A DNA stretch of 64,000 nt from Bradyrhizobium manausense (GCF_018129685.1 NZ_JAFCLG010000028.1:1-64000), one strand, 5' to 3'. Positions 43,766 through 54,094 are shown, counted from the first letter of the stretch. Translations and numbers: made by a program. Notes: a model not told the origin generated them from the sequence alone.

Positions 43766-44335
43766 CTATTTGCGATTTCCGATCAAGGTGGCATGCAGAA
43801 GGTAACGTTCGGGACCGGACGTGACGGCGTCGAACGGCCAGCAAGTCGCAAGCACAAGCTCGAAATGCGTAGCTGCGGGATCGATGCCTGACGCGTCGAA
43901 GCGGACAATCGTGGAGGAATCCGCGCGATAGCGAAAACGTCTGCCGTCATTGCGGGTGACATCGATGATGTCGCCAATGGCGACATTCCGCAGGAAGCGA
44001 AAATGGGTATCGCGATGCGCCGCATAAACCGCGACGCCGCGCTCGCCGGCCTGCACCGTTTGATCGAGATGACCGGGTCCGAAGGCAAGGGCCTGGCCGC
44101 TGGTGCCGGCGAGGACGATAGCGCTGGCACCGATCCGCTTCACCTCGATCCGTGCCACCGGCCAGGTATCGGCCCAGGACCATGGCTTGACGGGTTGGCC
44201 GGTCGCTATGCTCCTGTCGAAGGCGCGCTCCAGCAGCGCCTGCGCGAGCCATGCCTTGGCGTGGATGTAGGCGCCGTCGCCGAACAGGATGACGCCGATC
44301 AGCGCGAGCGCCAGGGGCGAGATGAGGCGAGGCAT
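43766..44335 (-). CDS. Class GN sortase
   Basis: A 189-residue transpeptidase with an N-terminal membrane segment (about 4-20) and a sortase fold. The catalytic set is His107 in AAHRDTHF, Cys165 in LATCWPF and Arg177 in GPERYLL. The short length, AAHRDTHFRFL and TCWPFDAVTSGPERY match the proteobacterial class GN sortases described as partners of a VIT/vWA target protein. The target gene lies immediately upstream in the same operon, 99 bases away. Start 44335 gives the normal N-terminal anchor; a longer frame adds 24 unlikely residues. Predicted site of action is the inner-membrane/periplasm face. Confidence 0.92.
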   Translation of the reverse strand: MPRLISPLALALIGVILFGDGAYIHAKAWLAQALLERAFDRSIATGQPVKPWSWADTWPVARIEVKRIGASAIVLAGTSGQALAFGPGHLDQTVQAGERGVAVYAAHRDTHFRFLRNVAIGDIIDVTRNDGRRFRYRADSSTIVRFDASGIDPAATHFELVLATCWPFDAVTSGPERYLLHATLIGNRK

Positions 44336-44434
44336 TGGTTCCACCAATGACGAGACGAAAAATGCGCGCGCGGCCGTTGATACGGGACGGGCAGCCGCGC
44401 GCGCCAAGGAAGAGGAGTTCGGGGTGCTCCTCTC

Positions 44435-46708
44435 TCAAGCGGCGTCAGCGAGCAAGGTCTGACGCCGTTTGAACACGAACAGGATCAGGGCGAGCACGAT
44501 CATGATCAGGCCTGCGATCATCTCGAGCTCGGCCGAAGTGGCCGTCTTGGGCAAGCGGATCGCATCTGGCGTGACCGGGGCCGGCCGCCTCGCCGTTGGC
44601 TCACCCGCATCGGCGCGGCGATCGCGCAACTGTGCCGGCGGCTGCTGCGGCCGTTCGCCGAATATCTTGGCGAAGTCCCAGCCGGCCGGCAGGTTGATCG
44701 GAAGCTGGCTGAGCTTGAGCGGTTGGCCTTCGGGGCGACTCGGGGTCTTGTCGACGGCGACAAGGCTGGTCAGCCGCGTGACGATCTGGTGATCGAGCGC
44801 CAGCGCAAGGATCGTCTTGTCGGTATCCTCCGGCGTCCTCTCGCGCAGCGTGCGCGCCACCTCCGCATCGCCGATCTTGCGCCTTGCCCAAAGCTTCGAC
44901 AGGCCCTTGCCTTCGGCGGCATTTTGCAGCGGCAGCGTTACCGACCACGGGCGGTCGCCGACACGACCCTTGATCTCCAGCGAGCCCGCGAGCTTGTCGA
45001 GTTTCGCGGCAAGCACCAGCGGTTCGCCGCGATAGAGGTCCGGAATGATCGCCGGCGTGACGTCGGCGTTCGCTTCGGAGAATTTCGCGGTGAGGCCGGT
45101 CACGGCAGGGTTCTCCAGCTTGGCGAACAGGCTGCGCATGCGCTCCTCGACCTGCTCGACCGAGCCGATATGGGTGAAGGCGCCGCGGCCGAGCTCGGAG
45201 GCGCGTGTCATCAGATAGGTATTGGGGGCCGAGCCGATGCCGACCATGAAGATGCGCGAGCGGCCGCGCATCGCGGTGATCGTCTCGAACAATTGCTGCT
45301 CGTTGCCGATCGCGCCATCGGTGAGGAAGACGATCTGGCGAACCATGTTGGTATCACCGAGCTTGTCGGTCAGCGCTGCACGCATCGCAGGCACCATCTC
45401 CGTGCCGCCGCGCGCCTGCAACGCGCTGACGAAGGACGTGGCCTCGCCGACATGCGCGGCGTCGGCCGGCACCGAGGTCGTAAACAGCACGTCCATGGTG
45501 TCGTCGAAGCGGATCACGTTGAAACGGTCGTTCGGCTGGAGACGGCCGAGCGCATAGAGCAGGCTCGCCTTGGCCTGCTCGATCGAGGTGCCGCCCATCG
45601 AGCCGGAATTGTCGATCACGAACACGACCTCGCGCGGCAACGGCTTCTGGATTGCCTGCTCGGCGGCCGGCGGTGTGACGAAAGCGAGCTGGTAGTCCGC
45701 ATCGCCGAGATGCTCTCGAAACAGGCCGACCGACGGCGCCTTCTCGGCAGTCGGCTTCCAGGTCAGCTCGAAGTCGCGATCGGCGGGCACGGTGCCGTCG
45801 ACCAGCGTCACGACGCGCGTCATGTTGTCTGGGCTCTCGATCTTGACATTGTGGTGGTGGCTCTTCACCTCGCCGAGCGCGAAGCCGGCCTTCAGGTGCA
45901 CGGTGATGCTGGTCGGGTTGACCGGCGCGCTTTTGGCGGGATCAAGCACAGGCGAAGAGATCCGGTCACGATCGGGCACCGGGTCAGAATTGGTCGCGCC
46001 CCAGCCGGAGTTGTCGTTGCGGAAATCGACGCTCTGCACGATTGGCGCCGGATTGTAACGAGGCCCGACGACGAGCGGAACGCGCAGCGAATATTCGTTG
46101 CCGGCCTGATGCACCGGCTCCTGATATTCGATTTGCACCAGCACGGTTTCGCCGGGGCCGATATTGGCCACCGAGTTGGTGAAGATGTTCGGCCGCTCCT
46201 GCTCGGTGAGCGCGGCCTTCTGCCCGGCGCGGCGCGCCTGCTCGTAGATCACGCGGGCCTGCTGACGCTCCTTGATGTCGCCGACGATGACGCGATCGCC
46301 GACCACCATCTTCAGCGTGTCGACGGCGCCGTCGCTGGCCAGCGGATAGACGTAGGTTGCCTCGACCCAGTCCCTGGTCGGGTTGCGAAAGATCTGCGTG
46401 ACGCGCGTGCGCAGCGTCGGACCCGATACCGTGATGTCGACGTCTGTCCCGAGACGGATGGCTTCGGTGGTGGCGCCGTCCTCCTTCAGGAGCAGGCTGC
46501 CGGATTTGGCATCGCCGGGCTGGAGCAGGCTGGCCTGCTCCGTCGTCGCCGACCAGGATGTCTCGAAGCTCACCAGCAGGGCCACGAAGCTGACCAGGAG
46601 CACGGCAATGCTTTGCGCCAGAAGGAACAGCCCGACCTTGATCAGCCCGCCGAGCCAAGGGTGTTCATCAGGGTGTTCGTCGCTGTCGACCGTGTCGTGG
46701 TGATCCAT
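44435..46708 (-). CDS. Sortase target protein with VIT and vWA domains
   Basis: A 757-residue protein: N-terminal membrane segment (about 20-48), VIT domain (about 85-200), vWA domain (about 358-530) with MIDAS Asp366-Asn-Ser-Gly-Ser370, then a beta-rich region and a C-terminal sorting signal: LPKTA at 719-723, hydrophobic helix, and the charged tail KRRQTLLADAA. This is the inter-alpha-trypsin-inhibitor-like substrate that co-occurs with class GN sortases. The sorting site directly preceding its own sortase gene argues for a dedicated pair. ATG 46708 with GGGAG upstream is chosen over a 99-residue extension that lacks family features. Confidence 0.92.
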   Translation of the reverse strand: MDHHDTVDSDEHPDEHPWLGGLIKVGLFLLAQSIAVLLVSFVALLVSFETSWSATTEQASLLQPGDAKSGSLLLKEDGATTEAIRLGTDVDITVSGPTLRTRVTQIFRNPTRDWVEATYVYPLASDGAVDTLKMVVGDRVIVGDIKERQQARVIYEQARRAGQKAALTEQERPNIFTNSVANIGPGETVLVQIEYQEPVHQAGNEYSLRVPLVVGPRYNPAPIVQSVDFRNDNSGWGATNSDPVPDRDRISSPVLDPAKSAPVNPTSITVHLKAGFALGEVKSHHHNVKIESPDNMTRVVTLVDGTVPADRDFELTWKPTAEKAPSVGLFREHLGDADYQLAFVTPPAAEQAIQKPLPREVVFVIDNSGSMGGTSIEQAKASLLYALGRLQPNDRFNVIRFDDTMDVLFTTSVPADAAHVGEATSFVSALQARGGTEMVPAMRAALTDKLGDTNMVRQIVFLTDGAIGNEQQLFETITAMRGRSRIFMVGIGSAPNTYLMTRASELGRGAFTHIGSVEQVEERMRSLFAKLENPAVTGLTAKFSEANADVTPAIIPDLYRGEPLVLAAKLDKLAGSLEIKGRVGDRPWSVTLPLQNAAEGKGLSKLWARRKIGDAEVARTLRERTPEDTDKTILALALDHQIVTRLTSLVAVDKTPSRPEGQPLKLSQLPINLPAGWDFAKIFGERPQQPPAQLRDRRADAGEPTARRPAPVTPDAIRLPKTATSAELEMIAGLIMIVLALILFVFKRRQTLLADAA

Positions 46709-46893
46709 TTGACCTGCTCCCGAAAGCTGCTTGACGACCTGAGCATCGGTCGGGAAGGCCTGATTTCGCGAGCAGAATGATCGGCAATGTTCCGCCGCGG
46801 CCGGCCTGAGCCAGCCGCCAATCTGGCGGCCATGTCCGGTTTTGTGCTGACTTGTCCGCCCTGCTAGACTGCGGCCGTGGAACGGGGTTAACG

Positions 46894-47664
46894 ATGCAGA
46901 CGCAAGACAGGCTCTCTGACAAGCAGCTTTCGGACGAGCAAAGCCGCGAGGTCGCGGAGACGATCCGCGAGGAAATCGCCAGGCGCCGGATCTCGCGGCA
47001 AGCACTGGCCGAGCAGGCCAAGCTCAGCCTGTCGACACTGGAGAAGGCGCTCGGTGGCCGCCGCCCGTTCACGCTGGCGACCACGGTCCGGCTGGAGCAG
47101 GCGCTGGGCGTCTCGTTGCGCAAGAACCCCGTCGCGCCGCCGCCTGCGGCCGGCAACGATGTCGCGCCTGACAGCCTCGGCTCCTATTCGCATCGCGCGG
47201 TGACGTGGCTCGAGGGAGCCTACATCACACTGCGTCCGTCCTTTGGCGACAGGGATGCGATCTTCGCCTATCGCACCGAAATCGTCTGGGAGCCGAAAGT
47301 CTCCTCGCTGGTCTTTCGCGAGGGCGAGCGAACCGATGCGGCCTATGAGCACACCGGCGAGGTTGCCGTGCCGCACCAGTCAGGCTTCATCTATCTCGTC
47401 ATCAACAAGCACGGCCAGCATCGCGTCATCACGGTCTCGCGGCCGACCGTGACAGGCGCGATGTACGGCATCATCTCGACGCTGCGCGCCGGCGCCGGCT
47501 CGCAATTGACACCGGTCGCCGCGCCGATCGCCTATGTGCCGCTCAAGAATGTCCCGACGCCGTCACTGGGGCGGGTCGCGCCTGGCGAGCCAAACCATGC
47601 GCTCTATCGCGATCATTTGCGTCGCACGGTCGACGAATCGTTCGCGCTTTTGCTCCCGGGATAG
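46894..47664 (+). CDS. XRE-family transcriptional regulator
   Basis: A 256-residue protein with an N-terminal helix-turn-helix (about 22-70; ISRQALAEQAKLSLSTLEKALGG) and a C-terminal domain of about 160 residues without a family I can name (YITLRPSFGDRDAIFAYRTEIVWEP…). It is divergent from the sortase target gene with 185 bases between, so control of the sortase operon is plausible. ATG 46894 is used; an earlier in-frame start at 46852 would overlap the likely promoter. Confidence 0.82.
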   Translation: MQTQDRLSDKQLSDEQSREVAETIREEIARRRISRQALAEQAKLSLSTLEKALGGRRPFTLATTVRLEQALGVSLRKNPVAPPPAAGNDVAPDSLGSYSHRAVTWLEGAYITLRPSFGDRDAIFAYRTEIVWEPKVSSLVFREGERTDAAYEHTGEVAVPHQSGFIYLVINKHGQHRVITVSRPTVTGAMYGIISTLRAGAGSQLTPVAAPIAYVPLKNVPTPSLGRVAPGEPNHALYRDHLRRTVDESFALLLPG

Positions 47665-47687
47665 CTGGTCGCCGCGGCCTGCATAAA

Positions 47688-47714
47688 GAATAGCGGCCCC
47701 GGTGGCCGCTATTC
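47688..47714. terminator. Bidirectional terminator hairpin
   Basis: A perfect 11-base stem, GAATAGCGGCC with GGCCGCTATTC, and a 5-base loop, in the gap between the convergent regulator and substrate-binding-protein genes. On the minus strand it is followed by TTTAT, a short U-tract. Confidence 0.7.
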
Positions 47715-47749
47715 AGCGCATATGTGCATATGTGCGCGTTCGTCGCGAA

Positions 47750-48970
47750 CTAGCCGCCAACCTCGGCGCTGATGATGTCGCCGAACAGCTCCCACTGGCC
47801 GCCCTTGAACCGCCACATCTTCAGCTGCTCGATCGGCGCAAAATCGTTGGCCGAGGTGTTGATCTTGATTCCCGGGATCAGCGTATCCGGGACAAAGTCC
47901 TTCAGGCTCGCGGCCTGCTTCATCACATTCTCGCGCGTGAGATTGTCACCGGCCTGCTTCAGCACCTGCACCATGGTCTGGGCCGCGGCGTAGCCGTAAA
48001 CCAGATTGGTGTCCGAGATGTTGGCGCCGGGCATGTACTTGTCGATGAAGGCCAGAAACTTCTTCATGCCCTCGTTGTCCTTCCACTGCGGATCGGACGC
48101 GTCCATCAGATAACCGGCCGACAGCACGCCTTCGGAAGCTTCGAGGCCCGCCGGCTTCATCACCGAGCCGATCGACACCGAGACGTCGGTCATCAGATGC
48201 ATCGGCTTCCAGCTGAGTTCGGCGATCTTCTTGATGGCCTGAGCCGCGAATTTCGGGGTCGAAATGTTCACGAAGACGTCGGCGCCGGTGTCCTTGAGCT
48301 TGACGATATGGGCATCGATCGATGGCTCGGACGTCTCGTAGCTCTCTTCCGCCACGATCAGCTTCGAGGCCTTGTCGCCGAACACGTCCTTGATGCCGGC
48401 AAGGTAGTCCTTGCCGAAATCATCATTGGCGTAGAAGATCGCGACCTTCGCGTCCGGCTTCTCCTTCAGAATGTACTTGGCGAAGATCCGCGCCTCGACG
48501 CGGTAGCTCGGCTGGAAGCCCATGGTCCAGGGGAAGTTCTTCGGGTCGTTCCACTTGCTGGCGCCGGTGGCGACGAACAGCTGCGGCACCTTCTTGGAGT
48601 TTTGATATTTCTGCACGGCGGTCTGGGTCGGCGTGCCCAGCGCGTTGAACACCAGGAAGACCTCGTCACTCTCGATCAACTTGCGGATCTGCTCCACCGT
48701 CTTCGGCGGCGAGTAGCCGTCGTCGTAGGAGATGAAGTTGATCTTGCGGCCGTTGATGCCTCCCTGCTCGTTGATCATCTTGAAATAGGCTTCCTCGGTC
48801 TTGCCGATGATGCCGTAGGCGGACGCCGGGCCGGAATAGGCCTCGACATTGCCGATCTTGATCTCGGTGTCGGTGACACCGGTATCGTACGCCTTCTGGG
48901 CGAAAGCACCCTGGGTCGAGAGCAGTGCCAATGCGGTTGCTGCGGCAATCAGGGAGAGTTTCTTGTTCAT
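47750..48970 (-). CDS. Branched-chain-type ABC transporter substrate-binding protein
   Basis: A 406-residue periplasmic binding protein (LivK-like, type I fold). The signal peptide MNKKLSLIAAATALALLSTQGAFA is followed by YDTGVTDTEIKIGNVEAYSGPASAYG. It contains FISYDDGYSPPKTVEQIRKLIESDEV, typical of the large rhizobial family of such proteins. No permease or ATPase genes adjoin it. It lies downstream of an acyl-CoA ligase gene but beyond a strong intrinsic terminator, so it is probably made from its own or a read-through transcript. Aromatic or fatty acids are possible ligands given that neighbour; this is inference. Confidence 0.9.
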   Translation of the reverse strand: MNKKLSLIAAATALALLSTQGAFAQKAYDTGVTDTEIKIGNVEAYSGPASAYGIIGKTEEAYFKMINEQGGINGRKINFISYDDGYSPPKTVEQIRKLIESDEVFLVFNALGTPTQTAVQKYQNSKKVPQLFVATGASKWNDPKNFPWTMGFQPSYRVEARIFAKYILKEKPDAKVAIFYANDDFGKDYLAGIKDVFGDKASKLIVAEESYETSEPSIDAHIVKLKDTGADVFVNISTPKFAAQAIKKIAELSWKPMHLMTDVSVSIGSVMKPAGLEASEGVLSAGYLMDASDPQWKDNEGMKKFLAFIDKYMPGANISDTNLVYGYAAAQTMVQVLKQAGDNLTRENVMKQAASLKDFVPDTLIPGIKINTSANDFAPIEQLKMWRFKGGQWELFGDIISAEVGG

Positions 48971-49011
48971 GAAAATTCCTTGCGATTCTTCTGGGTTGGA
49001 GCAGGGACGTC

Positions 49012-49041
49012 GAAAACAAAAAGCGCCCCGCGAGGGGCGCC
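49012..49041 (-). terminator. Strong rho-independent terminator after the acyl-CoA ligase gene
   Basis: Reading the minus strand: stem GCGCCCC-TCGC-GGGGCGC followed by TTTTTGTTTTC. It begins a few bases past the ligase stop and ends about 40 bases before the binding-protein start, so it should largely separate their transcripts. Confidence 0.85.
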
Positions 49042-49045
49042 TTGA

Positions 49046-50599
49046 TCAGGCGTTGGCGACTTTCTTGTCGACTTCGGAAGCCACCGAGAATTCCTTGCGC
49101 AGGGTGGGCTTGTGGATCTTGCCGGTGGCGTTGCGTGGCAACGCGTCGACGAAGCGGATCTGCCGAGGGCATTTGAAGCGCGCGAGATTGGCCGCGCAAT
49201 GGGCAAAGACATCGGCCTCACTCAGCCGCTGCCCCTGTTTGACCGCGACGATTGCGAGGCCCACTTCCCCCCATTGCGCATCGGGAATGCCGATCACCGC
49301 GGCTTCCGCGATGGCGTTGAGCTGATGCAGGACGTTCTCCACCTCGGCCGGATAGACATTCTCGCCGCCGGAGATGTACATGTCCTTCCAGCGGTCGACG
49401 ATGTAGTAGAAGCCTTCTTCATCGACGCGCGTCGCATCGCCGGTGTGCAGCCAGCCGTCGGTGAACGACGACTTGTTCGCTTCCGGCCTGTTCCAGTAGC
49501 CCGGCGTGATGTTCGGACCCTTGACCCAGAGTTCGCCGAGTTCGCCGACATCGGCATCGCTGCCGTCCGGGCGGACGATACGGACCTCGGTATGCAGCAC
49601 CGGCTTGCCCGCGGAGCCGGCCTTGCGTGCGGCGTCCTCGCGGTCCAGCACCAGCACGGCCGGCGAGGTCTCCGTCATGCCGTAGCCCTGCTGAAGCGCG
49701 ACGCCGCGCGCTTCCCACGCTTTCAGCAGCGGCACCGGCATCGGAGCACCGCCGACACCGCCGACGATCAACCGCGACAGATCGGTCGTTGCAAAGGCCG
49801 GATGCTGCGCCATGAACTGGTAGATCGCGGGCACGCCGAAGAACACGTTGATGCCCTGCGCGGGATCGCCGATCAGGCTGAGCGCCGTGCCGGGATCGAA
49901 CGCGCGCATGATCATCACCGTGCCGCCGGCATGCAGCACGGGATTGGTGTAGCAATTCAGCCCGCCGGTGTGGAACAGCGGCAGCACGGTGAGCAGCACC
50001 GAGGTCGGCCCGATGCAGGCGGGCCCGCCGAGATTGACGCAATTCCAGAAGGTCATGCCATGGGTGATGGTCGCGCCTTTCGGGTGCCCCGTCGTGCCCG
50101 ACGTGTACATGATGGTCGAGATATCATCGAGCGTGACTGGCTCAATGCAGTCGAGCGGCTTGGCCGATGCGATTGCGGCCTCATAGGGGCCTCCGGGGCC
50201 AAGCCGCAGGCTCGTCGCGACGTTGCAGAGCTTTGCAACAGCGAGGGCCGTCTCGGCCAGATCAGCGTCGTGGATCATCACTTTCGGTGCGCAATCGCCA
50301 GTGATGAACTGAAGCTCGGGAACGGTGAGGCGGGTGTTCAGCGGCACGAAGACGGCGCCCAGCCGTCCGCAGGCGAACTGCACCTCCAAAGTATCGGTCG
50401 TATTCAGCGCCAGCACGGCGACGCGATCGCCGCGCGAAACCTTCAGCGTGTGGCGGAAGAACGAGGCGAGGCCCGAGATGCGCGCGTCGAACTGCGCGTA
50501 GGTGAAGCGGCGTTCGCTGGAAAGATCAATGGCCGCGACCTTGCCAGGCGCGCGGCGCGCATGATGAGCGATCCAGTCGTAGTAACGAACGGCCAACAA
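49046..50599 (-). CDS. Acyl-CoA synthetase (AMP-forming)
   Basis: A 517-residue cytosolic ANL-superfamily ligase that activates a carboxylic acid to its CoA thioester through an acyl-AMP. Core motifs are TIMYTSGTTGHPKGATITH (phosphate loop), GYGMTETSP (A5), DGWLHTGDATRVDEEGFYYIVDRWKDMYISGGENVYPAEVE (A7-A8) and the C-terminal catalytic Lys in NATGKIHKP. It resembles medium/long-chain or aromatic acyl-CoA ligases. The start is TTG preceded by GGGAGGGA. It is divergent from an acyl-CoA dehydrogenase gene, consistent with a shared degradation route. Confidence 0.9.
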   Translation of the reverse strand: MLAVRYYDWIAHHARRAPGKVAAIDLSSERRFTYAQFDARISGLASFFRHTLKVSRGDRVAVLALNTTDTLEVQFACGRLGAVFVPLNTRLTVPELQFITGDCAPKVMIHDADLAETALAVAKLCNVATSLRLGPGGPYEAAIASAKPLDCIEPVTLDDISTIMYTSGTTGHPKGATITHGMTFWNCVNLGGPACIGPTSVLLTVLPLFHTGGLNCYTNPVLHAGGTVMIMRAFDPGTALSLIGDPAQGINVFFGVPAIYQFMAQHPAFATTDLSRLIVGGVGGAPMPVPLLKAWEARGVALQQGYGMTETSPAVLVLDREDAARKAGSAGKPVLHTEVRIVRPDGSDADVGELGELWVKGPNITPGYWNRPEANKSSFTDGWLHTGDATRVDEEGFYYIVDRWKDMYISGGENVYPAEVENVLHQLNAIAEAAVIGIPDAQWGEVGLAIVAVKQGQRLSEADVFAHCAANLARFKCPRQIRFVDALPRNATGKIHKPTLRKEFSVASEVDKKVANA

Positions 50600-50811
50600 T
50601 CCCTCCCTCGGCGGCTTTGGGCCGCCCGACTTTATTGCCGTGCACCATGCCCGGCGTGGCCCTGGGAGGCCAGCCGGAGTTTTGTGCCGCAGTCTTTTTT
50701 TGATCGGGAGTTGGCCTGCGAGGGATGAAAACCGTCTTGCGTTGAGTTGCTAGGCAAGGGCTTGCCTGAGTGGGCCTTTCGGGCCAGCCACTCCGCGCAA
50801 GTGAGCCGCCG

Positions 50812-51999
50812 ATGTTCCAGCCATGGTGGAACGAGAAGAGAGTCGTCGAAGGCGCGCATGCCATGAAGAGCCCGTTCTACACCGCCGAGCACGAGGCCTT
50901 CCGCGAGGTGATGCGCCGCTTCGTCGACAAGGAAATCGCTCCGTTTGCCCATGAATGGGATGAAGCCGGCGAATTCCCCCGCATTCTTTATCGCAAGGCG
51001 GCGGAGATCGGGCTTCTGGGGCTCGGATTCCCAGAGGAATATGGCGGGATTGCCGCCGACCAGTTCATGAAGATCGTCGCGAGCCAGGAGCTGGCGCGGG
51101 CAGGTGCCGGTGGCGTCAGCGCCAGCCTGATGAGCCACACCATCGGCTCGCCGCCGATCGCGCGAGCCGCGCGCGCCGAGGTGAAGGCGCGTGTGCTGCC
51201 GCAGGTGCTCTCAGGCGAGAAGATTTCGGCGCTCGCGATCACCGAGCCCGGCGGCGGTTCTGATGTCGCAAACCTCCGGACCAAGGCGCGCCGCGATGGC
51301 AATCACTACGTCGTGAGCGGCGAAAAGACCTTCATCACCTCGGGCGTCCGCGCCGACTATCTGACCGTTGCTGTGCGTACGGGCGGCGAGGGCGCCGGTG
51401 GCGTCAGCCTGCTCCTGATCGAGGGCGATACGCCCGGCCTGTCGCGCACGAAGCTGAAGAAGATGGGCTGGTGGGCCTCCGACACAGCCACATTGCATTT
51501 CGACGATTGCCGTGTGCCGGCCGAAAACCTGATCGGCGAGGAAGGTCACGGCTTCAAGATCATCATGCTGAATTTCAACAGCGAGCGTATGGGCATGGCC
51601 GCGGGCTGCACCGCCTTCGCGCGCGTTTGTCTCGACGAAGCGGTCGCCTACGCCAGGGAGCGCCAGACGTTTGGCAAGCCGCTCGCCCAGCACCAGGTCA
51701 TCAGGCACAAGATCGTCGACATGGCGCAGAAGGTCGCAGCGTCTCAGGCAATGCTGGAGATGCTGGCCTGGCGGCTGGAGCAGGGCGAAAGCCCTGTTGC
51801 CGAAATCTGCATGATGAAGAACCAGGCGACGCAGACCATGGCATTCTGCGCCTCGGAAGCCGTACAGATCTTCGGCGGCGCCGGCTTCATGCGCGGCATC
51901 AAGGCCGAGCGAATCTACCGCGAGGTCAAGGTCAACGCCATCGGCGGCGGCACCGAGGAGATCATGAAGGATCTGGCGTCGAGGCAGATGGGGTTGTGA
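50812..51999 (+). CDS. Acyl-CoA dehydrogenase
   Basis: A 395-residue FAD enzyme introducing an alpha,beta double bond in an acyl-CoA. The FAD/acyl motif is AITEPGGGSDVANLRTKA, and the second signature is VQIFGGAGFMRGIKAERIYREVKVNAIGGGTEEI. As in isovaleryl/long-chain members, the short-chain-type Glu position is Gly (IGGGT), and the Glu in NSERMGMAAG is the likely catalytic base. ATG 50812 is used; ATG 50863 (MKSPFYTAEHEAF) is an alternative with AAGG upstream. It is followed by a second dehydrogenase gene on the same strand. Confidence 0.9.
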   Translation: MFQPWWNEKRVVEGAHAMKSPFYTAEHEAFREVMRRFVDKEIAPFAHEWDEAGEFPRILYRKAAEIGLLGLGFPEEYGGIAADQFMKIVASQELARAGAGGVSASLMSHTIGSPPIARAARAEVKARVLPQVLSGEKISALAITEPGGGSDVANLRTKARRDGNHYVVSGEKTFITSGVRADYLTVAVRTGGEGAGGVSLLLIEGDTPGLSRTKLKKMGWWASDTATLHFDDCRVPAENLIGEEGHGFKIIMLNFNSERMGMAAGCTAFARVCLDEAVAYARERQTFGKPLAQHQVIRHKIVDMAQKVAASQAMLEMLAWRLEQGESPVAEICMMKNQATQTMAFCASEAVQIFGGAGFMRGIKAERIYREVKVNAIGGGTEEIMKDLASRQMGL

Positions 52000-52006
52000 T
52001 GCAGGC

Positions 52007-52112
52007 TGTCGTTCCGGGGCGACGCGAAGCGTCGAACCCGGAACCCATCGGGCTGCAGACGCTGTAGAGGAATGGATTCCGGGTTCGCGCTACGCGCGCC
52101 CCGGAATGACGA
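52007..52112. repeat. Palindromic repeat (GTCGTTCCGGGGCG type)
   Basis: The left end TGTCGTTCCGGGGCG matches the reverse complement of the right end CGCCCCGGAATGACGA, with internal GCGACGCGAAGCGTCG. Related copies lie at 54010-54094 and 56070-56169. It sits between the two dehydrogenase genes, and its right edge abuts the GAGAGGA ribosome binding site of the second. Confidence 0.75.
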
Positions 52113-52121
52113 GAGGACAAA

Positions 52122-53282
<1,161 letters not shown>

Positions 53283-53332
53283 GCCTGATCTTGTCGGAAG
53301 ACCGCTTCACACTTTTCCGGATCATGCTCTAG
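53283..53332. repeat. Short palindromic repeat (GCATGATCCGGAAAAGTGTG type)
   Basis: GAGCCTGATCTTGTCGGAAG at the left pairs imperfectly with CTTTTCCGGATCATGCTC at the right. It is the inverted counterpart of the copy at 60666-60711. It starts right after the dehydrogenase stop and ends just before the AGGGGGAAG ribosome binding site of the GST gene. Confidence 0.75.
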
Positions 53333-53345
53333 GGGGAAGACATTC

Positions 53346-54002
53346 ATGATCACGCTCTATCATTGCGACGCCGCGCGCTCGTTCCGCCCGCTCTGGATGC
53401 TGGAGGAGATGGGGCTGCCCTACGAATTGAAGATGTTGCCGTTCCCGCCGCGGGTCTTCGCCAAGGAATATCTCGCGCTCAACCCGCTGGGCACGATTCC
53501 CTTCATGGTCGACGGCGAGACCAAGATGACGGAATCATCAGGCATCTGCCATTATCTCGGCGTCAAATACGGCCCAACGCCATTGATGGTCGGTCCCGAG
53601 GATCCCGCCTATGGCGCATTCCTGAACTGGATGTATTTCAGCGACGCCACGTTAACCTTTCCGCAAACACTGGTGCTCCGCTACACCCAGCTCGAGCCGG
53701 AGGAACGCCGCAATCCGCAGGTCGCCGCCGACTACGCGAAGTGGTTCCTGGGGCGGCTGCGCGCCGTCGAGACAGCAACGGCGAATGCCGAAACCTTGTG
53801 CGCCGGTCGCTTCACCGCCGCCGACATCGTCATCGGTTACGCGCTGCGGCTCGCCGGCAATATTGGGCTCGCCAAGGAATTCGGACCGAATGTCGCAGCC
53901 TATTGGGCACGCCTGCAGCAGCGCGACGGGTTCAAGCGCGCGGTTGCTGCGGAGCAGAAGGCCGGCGCCGACCAGAACATTGCGCCGCGCGTGAGGGCGT
54001 AA
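53346..54002 (+). CDS. Glutathione S-transferase
   Basis: A 218-residue cytosolic GST with an N-terminal thioredoxin-like domain (ITLYHCDAARSFRPLWMLEEMGLPYELKMLPFPPRV; likely catalytic Ser12) and GTIPFMVDGETKMTESSGICHYL, the cis-Pro and Glu-Ser glutathione-binding motif. The C-terminal helical domain starts near residue 90. It conjugates or transfers glutathione to electrophiles. It lies in the acyl-CoA gene region; a role in detoxifying an intermediate is possible. A strong AGGGGGAAG site precedes the ATG. Confidence 0.92.
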   Translation: MITLYHCDAARSFRPLWMLEEMGLPYELKMLPFPPRVFAKEYLALNPLGTIPFMVDGETKMTESSGICHYLGVKYGPTPLMVGPEDPAYGAFLNWMYFSDATLTFPQTLVLRYTQLEPEERRNPQVAADYAKWFLGRLRAVETATANAETLCAGRFTAADIVIGYALRLAGNIGLAKEFGPNVAAYWARLQQRDGFKRAVAAEQKAGADQNIAPRVRA

Positions 54003-54009
54003 GTGTAGC

Positions 54010-54094
54010 TGTCATTCCGGGGCGATGCGCAGCATCGAACCCCGGAATCTCGAGGTTCCGGGTTCGGTCCTTGAGGACCGCCCCGGAACGACGG
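54010..54094. repeat. Palindromic repeat (GTCATTCCGGGGCG type)
   Basis: Ends are GTCATTCCGGGGCG and CGCCCCGGAACGAC (one mismatch in reverse complement), with inner arms GATGCGCAGCATCG, CCCCGGAA and CTCGAGGTTCCGGG. Same family as 52007-52112 and 56070-56169. It lies between the GST and AraC-type genes. Confidence 0.75.
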
